Shown here: one piece after another, positions 58,093-64,000 of the stretch
How positions within the stretch are numbered: position 1 is the first letter of the stretch
How the letters are laid out: the number at the start of each line of letters is the position of its first letter
Source: Roseovarius bejariae
GTDB lineage: Bacteria > Pseudomonadota > Alphaproteobacteria > Rhodobacterales > Rhodobacteraceae
DNA: 64,000 nucleotides
Assembly: GCF_009669325.1 (NCBI RefSeq)
Contig: NZ_SZWE01000001.1
Coordinates: forward strand, 372,402-436,401
Direction of reading: 5' to 3'
The notes under the pieces: generated by a model
Told to the model about the DNA's origin: nothing
Database searches by the model: none
The model's input: the letters and a program-made list of their open reading frames with translations, nothing else
Position numbers and translations under genes: made by a program

Positions 58093-58177
58093 TGGTGCGG
58101 GTGGAGGGACTTGAACCCCCACGCCTTGCGGCGCCAGAACCTAAATCTGGTGCGTCTACCAATTCCGCCACACCCGC
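58093..58177 (-). tRNA. tRNA-Leu (anticodon UAG)
   Basis: 85 bases including an encoded CCA. The acceptor stem GCGGGTG pairs with CACCCGC; the anticodon arm is CCAGA-TTTAGGT-TCTGG with anticodon TAG (58141-58143 on the plus strand as CTA); a class II variable arm follows; the T loop is GTTCAAGTC. Confidence 0.97.
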
Positions 58178-58329
58178 ACTGGGCGCCTCTATACAAAAGC
58201 CACAAACCGGATGCGAGAGGAAAATGCGCCTTTGAATCAAGAGAATGCCGCATAAAAAAAGCGCGACACGGGCGCATTCTTGCCATAAAGTGGTGGACAA
58301 ATTGAGGCAGACAATCAGCGAGACACGCC

Positions 58330-58827
58330 ATGAAACCGAAAACGGTCGGGCGGGACAGCAGCGCAAGTGGCGCAACCACTCCCGCATTCTCCTATGGCCT
58401 GATGGCCAATTCCATCATTCTCACGCGTGACGGGGAAAAACGCGTCGCGGACCTGAAAGAAGGCGATTGCATCATCACCCGCGATGCCGGGATGACCGTT
58501 CTGCGCGGGTTCACCCGCCGCGAGGTCACCTGCCAAACCGTTGAAATCAAAGCAGGTTCCTTGGGTCACACCCGGCCCGAATGCGACGTCACACTGCCCG
58601 CGGGCCAACCGATCCTCGTTCGGGACTGGCGCGCCAGGGCGCTGTTTAACGCACGGCAGGCCATGGTGCCCGCCGGCCAGTTGATTGACGGCGAATACAT
58701 CACCGACGCGGGGCGCCAGACGCTCACGGTCCATGACCTTTCCTTCGATGAGCCGCATATCCTGTATGTCGACGGCCTCGAAGTCGCCAGTGACGCCTCA
58801 CAGGCCACCCTCGACGCCGCCGCCTGA
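58330..58827 (+). CDS. Hint-domain (Hint_2) protein
   Basis: 165 residues. The Hint_2 fold is marked by IILTRDGEKRVADLKEGDCI, TLPAGQPILVRDWRARALF and FDEPHILYVDGLEVASDA, which align with the Hedgehog/intein family common in Rhodobacteraceae. The usual Cys (in CFTPGT-like starts) is absent: the matching stretch is GLMANSIILTRDG. It is therefore uncertain whether it can self-process. It has no fused secreted domain and stands alone between a tRNA and nnr. Confidence 0.8.
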   Translation: MKPKTVGRDSSASGATTPAFSYGLMANSIILTRDGEKRVADLKEGDCIITRDAGMTVLRGFTRREVTCQTVEIKAGSLGHTRPECDVTLPAGQPILVRDWRARALFNARQAMVPAGQLIDGEYITDAGRQTLTVHDLSFDEPHILYVDGLEVASDASQATLDAAA

Positions 58828-58885
58828 TCTGGCCCCGGAACGGACAGGACGCCCCGCAGGTCTACGCCTTGCGGGGCTTTTCACC

Positions 58886-61002
<2,117 letters not shown>

Positions 61003-61045
61003 CCCATTCCTCAGATACGACCCAAGCAAACGAAGGGATACTGAC

Positions 61046-62452
61046 ATGAGCGCACAGGACCTGCTCAAGACCATCAAGGACGAAGACGTCGAATACGTCG
61101 ACATCCGCTTCACCGACACCCGCGGCAAGCTGCAACACGTGACCATCATCGCCGATGAGGTCGACGAAGACTTCCTCGAAGAAGGCTTCATGTTCGACGG
61201 CTCCTCGATTGCCGGCTGGAAAAGCATCGAAGCCTCGGACATGAAACTCATGCCCGACACCGAAAGCGGCTATATCGATCCCTTCTACGCCGAGAAAACC
61301 CTCTGCGTGCACTGCTCGATCGTCGAGCCCGACACCGGCGAACCCTACAACCGCGACCCGCGCGGCACCGCCGAAAAAGCCGAAGCCTACCTGAAATCCT
61401 CGGGCATTGGCGACACGGCCTTCATGGGCCCCGAAGCGGAATTCTTCCTGTTCGACGACGTGCGCTTCTCGAACACTATCAACAAGGTCTCCTACGAAGT
61501 CGATGCCATGGACGCCTCGTGGAACTCCGACACCGAATACGAGATGGGCAACATGGGCCACCGTCCGGGCGTCAAAGGCGGCTACTTCCCCGTCAACCCG
61601 ATCGACGATGCCCAAGATATCCGCTCGGAAATGCTCTCGACCATGAAGCGCCTCGGCATGAAGGTCGACAAGCACCACCACGAAGTGGCCTCGTGCCAGC
61701 ACGAGCTGGGCCTGATCTTCGACACCCTGACCAAACAGGCCGACGAACTTCAGAAATACAAATACGTCATCCACAACGTGGCCGCCGCCTATGGCAAATC
61801 GGCCACCTTCATGCCCAAGCCGATCTATGGCGACAACGGCACCGGGATGCACGTCAACATGTCGATCTGGAAAGACGGCAAGCCGCTGTTTGCGGGCGAC
61901 AAATACGCCGACCTGAGCCAGGAAGCGCTCTATTTCATCGGCGGCGTCCTCAAGCACGCGAAAACGCTCAATGCCTTCACCAACCCCTCGACCAACAGCT
62001 ACAAGCGCCTGATCCCGGGCTTCGAGGCCCCCGTCCTGCGCGCCTACTCGGCACGTAACCGTTCGGGCTGCGTCCGTATTCCCTGGACCGAGTCGCCCAA
62101 AGCCAAGCGCGTCGAGGCCCGCTTCCCCGATCCCTCGGCAAACCCCTACCTGTGCTTTGCCGCCCTCCTGATGGCCGGTCTTGACGGCATCAAGAACAAG
62201 ATCGACCCGGGCGAGGCAATGGACAAGAACCTCTACGATCTGCCCGCCGAGGAACTGGAAGGCATCCCGACCGTCTGCGGCTCGCTCCGCGAAGCCATGG
62301 AGGCACTGGCCGCCGACCACGACTTCCTGCTGGCCGGTGACGTCTTCACCAAGGACCAGATCGAAGGCTACATCGACCTCAAGATGGAAGAGATCGAAAC
62401 CTACGAACACACGCCGCACCCCGTCGAGTTCGGCATGTACTACAGCTGCTAA
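61046..62452 (+). CDS. glnA: Glutamine synthetase type I
   Basis: 468 residues. Converts glutamate and ammonia to glutamine. Metal and nucleotide motifs: [41 protein letters not shown] and [17 protein letters not shown]. The adenylylation Tyr is in [11 protein letters not shown]. Dodecameric GSI-beta type. A strong terminator follows. Confidence 0.98.
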   Translation: MSAQDLLKTIKDEDVEYVDIRFTDTRGKLQHVTIIADEVDEDFLEEGFMFDGSSIAGWKSIEASDMKLMPDTESGYIDPFYAEKTLCVHCSIVEPDTGEPYNRDPRGTAEKAEAYLKSSGIGDTAFMGPEAEFFLFDDVRFSNTINKVSYEVDAMDASWNSDTEYEMGNMGHRPGVKGGYFPVNPIDDAQDIRSEMLSTMKRLGMKVDKHHHEVASCQHELGLIFDTLTKQADELQKYKYVIHNVAAAYGKSATFMPKPIYGDNGTGMHVNMSIWKDGKPLFAGDKYADLSQEALYFIGGVLKHAKTLNAFTNPSTNSYKRLIPGFEAPVLRAYSARNRSGCVRIPWTESPKAKRVEARFPDPSANPYLCFAALLMAGLDGIKNKIDPGEAMDKNLYDLPAEELEGIPTVCGSLREAMEALAADHDFLLAGDVFTKDQIEGYIDLKMEEIETYEHTPHPVEFGMYYSC

Positions 62453-62477
62453 AACAGCGTTGGACAGTGAAACCGGA

Positions 62478-62501
62478 AAGGGCGCCCCGCGGGGCGCCCT
62501 T
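62478..62501 (+). terminator. Terminator of glnB-glnA
   Basis: AAGGGCGCCCCG and CGGGGCGCCCTT form a perfect 24-base palindrome, followed by CTTCG; 25 bases after glnA. Confidence 0.75.
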
Positions 62502-62652
62502 CTTCGTGTGGCGCTCCGCACGTTGTCCGACATGTGGCAACAATAAAGGCAAATCCGGAAGATTGCCCAAATGTAATCATATTTGAAACAAACCATTTTC
62601 CACTTCTCGTTGCATCAAGAAGGCTCCTGATACCCTGCAAACAGGCAAGAGC

Positions 62653-63483
62653 ATGATCAATGAACGAACATGGGTTACAGCAGGATTAGTATTTCTCGGT
62701 ACGAGAGACATCGACATCGCCGATACAGCCAACAGTATTCGTGCGACCCTCGAACAGATGGGGCACACGATAACCAGTTGTCAGGTGCTGACCCAAGAAA
62801 GCGCAGTCGTGGTCAGTTGCTGCCACACCCTGCGCGTCACGGTCGAACAAGACGCCTGCGTTGACGAATTCTCGCAACAGGTGCCTCGCCTGCTGTCACT
62901 GGCCATCGCCGAAGATGACATGGTGCCGGTTCCCGATGGCCGGGGGCTGACGAATGACATGGTGCTGACCCACGCGCTACGGGATCTGCACCGCCATCTG
63001 TCGGCGGATTACGTGCGCTGGACCGGCCACAGCCGTCTGCTTGCATCCACCGATTTCCTCATGATGACGGCCGACCTCCCCGGCCCGATCGAGCCGCAGG
63101 GCGTGCGTGGTCCCGCGGGGACACCGTCGGATACGGCCCCCCAAGCACAGGACGCCGACTCCGACACCCCGGAGCTGGCCCACCTTCGCAGTTTCCTGCT
63201 TGCGGTCGATGCCAATCCCGAACTCACGCATACCGCCCTCAACGGCCCCGAGGTCGAGCCCCCGCTCAGCACACCACAACGCCTCGCGGCGTGGTTCATG
63301 GCCTATGCCGTGCTCTTTCTTGCAACCCCGGTCGGTATCGCGCTGCTTCTGGTGAACTTCCTCAAGGGCGAAAACCCAAGGTTGGCGACACAGGCAGCGG
63401 CCCTGACGGGAACCTTCCTGTCGTTCCAGGCCATGGGCACTACCGCGCAGGCCATGCAAACCATGCAAAGCTTTCTCTCCTGA
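62653..63483 (+). CDS. Membrane protein of unknown function
   Basis: 276 residues. The N-terminal 150 residues are soluble with three Cys (TSCQVLTQ and VVSCCHTLR), a Pro/Asp-rich linker follows (about residues 150-200), and one strong membrane segment lies near residues 220-240 (AVLFLATPVGIALLLVNFL). I do not recognise a family. It stands alone downstream of the glnA terminator. Confidence 0.7.
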   Translation: MINERTWVTAGLVFLGTRDIDIADTANSIRATLEQMGHTITSCQVLTQESAVVVSCCHTLRVTVEQDACVDEFSQQVPRLLSLAIAEDDMVPVPDGRGLTNDMVLTHALRDLHRHLSADYVRWTGHSRLLASTDFLMMTADLPGPIEPQGVRGPAGTPSDTAPQAQDADSDTPELAHLRSFLLAVDANPELTHTALNGPEVEPPLSTPQRLAAWFMAYAVLFLATPVGIALLLVNFLKGENPRLATQAAALTGTFLSFQAMGTTAQAMQTMQSFLS

Positions 63484-63604
63484 TCGCGGCGGCCCATCCT
63501 GCTCCGGCCGCCGTTCCGCGGCGGTCGGTATCTAGAATTGCCTTTGCGACACTGCGCCCAAGGGCTAGGATCACATGACAACTGTCAGCCCGCAGGAGTG
63601 TATG

Positions 63605-64000
63605 ATGCGTTTCAAATGGTCCGGCCCGGTTGCGGCCCTGTCTCTTTTCGCCACGGCCCTGCTCGGGGTGTCCGGTTCCGCCTCCGCCGCGCCCTGCGGC
63701 AATAACGGCGGCGGTTTCGGCCAATGGAAAGCCGCCTTCGCCGCCGAGGCACAGCGCGCCGGCGTCGGTCAGCGCGGCCTTCAGGCGCTGGCCAGCGCCC
63801 GCTATGCCACCCGCACCATCGCCGCCGACCGCAACCAGAAAAGCTTCAACTACTCCCTGCAAAAGTTCATGCAAATCCGTGGCTCGGCCACCATCGTCGC
63901 GCAAGGACGAAAACGCCTTGCCCGGGACCGCGCCTTCTATGACGCGCTGGAACAACGCTATGGCGTACCCGCGGGCGTGATCATCGCCATTCACGGCATG
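63605..64000 (+). CDS. Lytic murein transglycosylase (SLT_2/MltB type), 5' part
   Basis: The first 132 codons; the gene runs off the right edge. A signal peptide (VAALSLFATALLGVSGSASA) is followed by FGQWKAAFAAEAQRAGVGQR, a typical MltB-family opening, and FYDALEQRYGVPAGVIIAIH. The catalytic Glu, which follows the G-M at the window end in relatives, is just outside. ATG 63605 is preferred to 63602 because of the spacing from AGGAG. Confidence 0.88.
   Translation, partial: MRFKWSGPVAALSLFATALLGVSGSASAAPCGNNGGGFGQWKAAFAAEAQRAGVGQRGLQALASARYATRTIAADRNQKSFNYSLQKFMQIRGSATIVAQGRKRLARDRAFYDALEQRYGVPAGVIIAIHGM

Overview
The window looks like chromosomal DNA of a roseobacter-type member of the Rhodobacteraceae (Alphaproteobacteria). 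It is GC-rich, and the gene orders nnr/glnB-glnA, fabD-fabG-acpP-hisA-like-fabF-mltG and alr-mlaE-mlaF, the DUF455 and YeeE/YedE genes, the LuxI/LuxR pair and several intergenic palindromes all fit that group. The genus cannot be fixed by reading alone. About 64 protein genes and one tRNA are supported. No rRNA, CRISPR array, insertion sequence or prophage is visible.

Layout. 1-8.9 kb: the start of an MttB-family methyltransferase, guaA, a DMT exporter, an outer-membrane barrel, a P-loop protein, metAA, an alpha/beta hydrolase, ppk2 and a TetR regulator. 8.9-10.2 kb: rplM-rpsI. 10.2-15.7 kb: a minus-strand block of CoxD-like ATPase, CoxE-like VWA protein, two YeeE/YedE sulfur transporters, XdhC and a molybdopterin-binding protein, which reads as a molybdenum-hydroxylase maturation set with no structural genes beside it. 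15.9-23 kb: a degenerate alpha/beta-hydrolase-like protein, pyrC, pyrE, dnaB, alr and mlaE-mlaF. 23.2-26.3 kb: a valine-catabolism operon (isobutyryl-CoA dehydrogenase, 3-hydroxyisobutyryl-CoA hydrolase, mmsB). 26.3-34.5 kb: DUF2892, a small secreted protein, uvrA, a methyltransferase, lpdA, DUF924 and an MFS transporter. 34.6-42.5 kb: queA with a giant AsmA-like protein, then bcp with DUF455, then an M23 peptidase overlapping a bactofilin gene. 42.6-44.1 kb: an AT-richer islet with a solitary HNH endonuclease gene and a repeat-rich tail. 44.1-49.8 kb: the fatty-acid synthesis cluster with mltG and a HisA paralogue. 49.9-52.4 kb: a cytochrome b561-YceI fusion converging on a stand-alone yceI. 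52.7-56.1 kb: rpsF-rpsR-rplI followed by a quorum-sensing block (XRE regulator, LuxR, LuxI). 56.2-64 kb: tig, tRNA-Leu(UAG), a Hint-domain protein, nnr divergent from glnB-glnA, a membrane protein of unknown role and the start of a lytic transglycosylase.

Most of this is core metabolism. The less ordinary signals are: a long palindrome inserted in frame in nnr; two copies of an array of three 11-bp units plus GTAC; a 29-nt CGTACG-rich repeat at two sites 13.8 kb apart; the molybdenum-sulfur maturation block; the HisA paralogue with an altered catalytic position; the Hint protein without an obvious nucleophile; the HNH islet; and a large operator-like dyad before the DUF2892 gene.

Genes that probably work together: guaA, pyrC and pyrE (nucleotide synthesis); fabD, fabG, acpP and fabF (fatty acids); CoxD, CoxE, YeeE, XdhC and the molybdopterin protein (cofactor maturation); the valine operon; glnB and glnA (nitrogen); luxR and luxI (acyl-homoserine-lactone signalling); M23 and bactofilin, MltG and the terminal transglycosylase (envelope remodelling).
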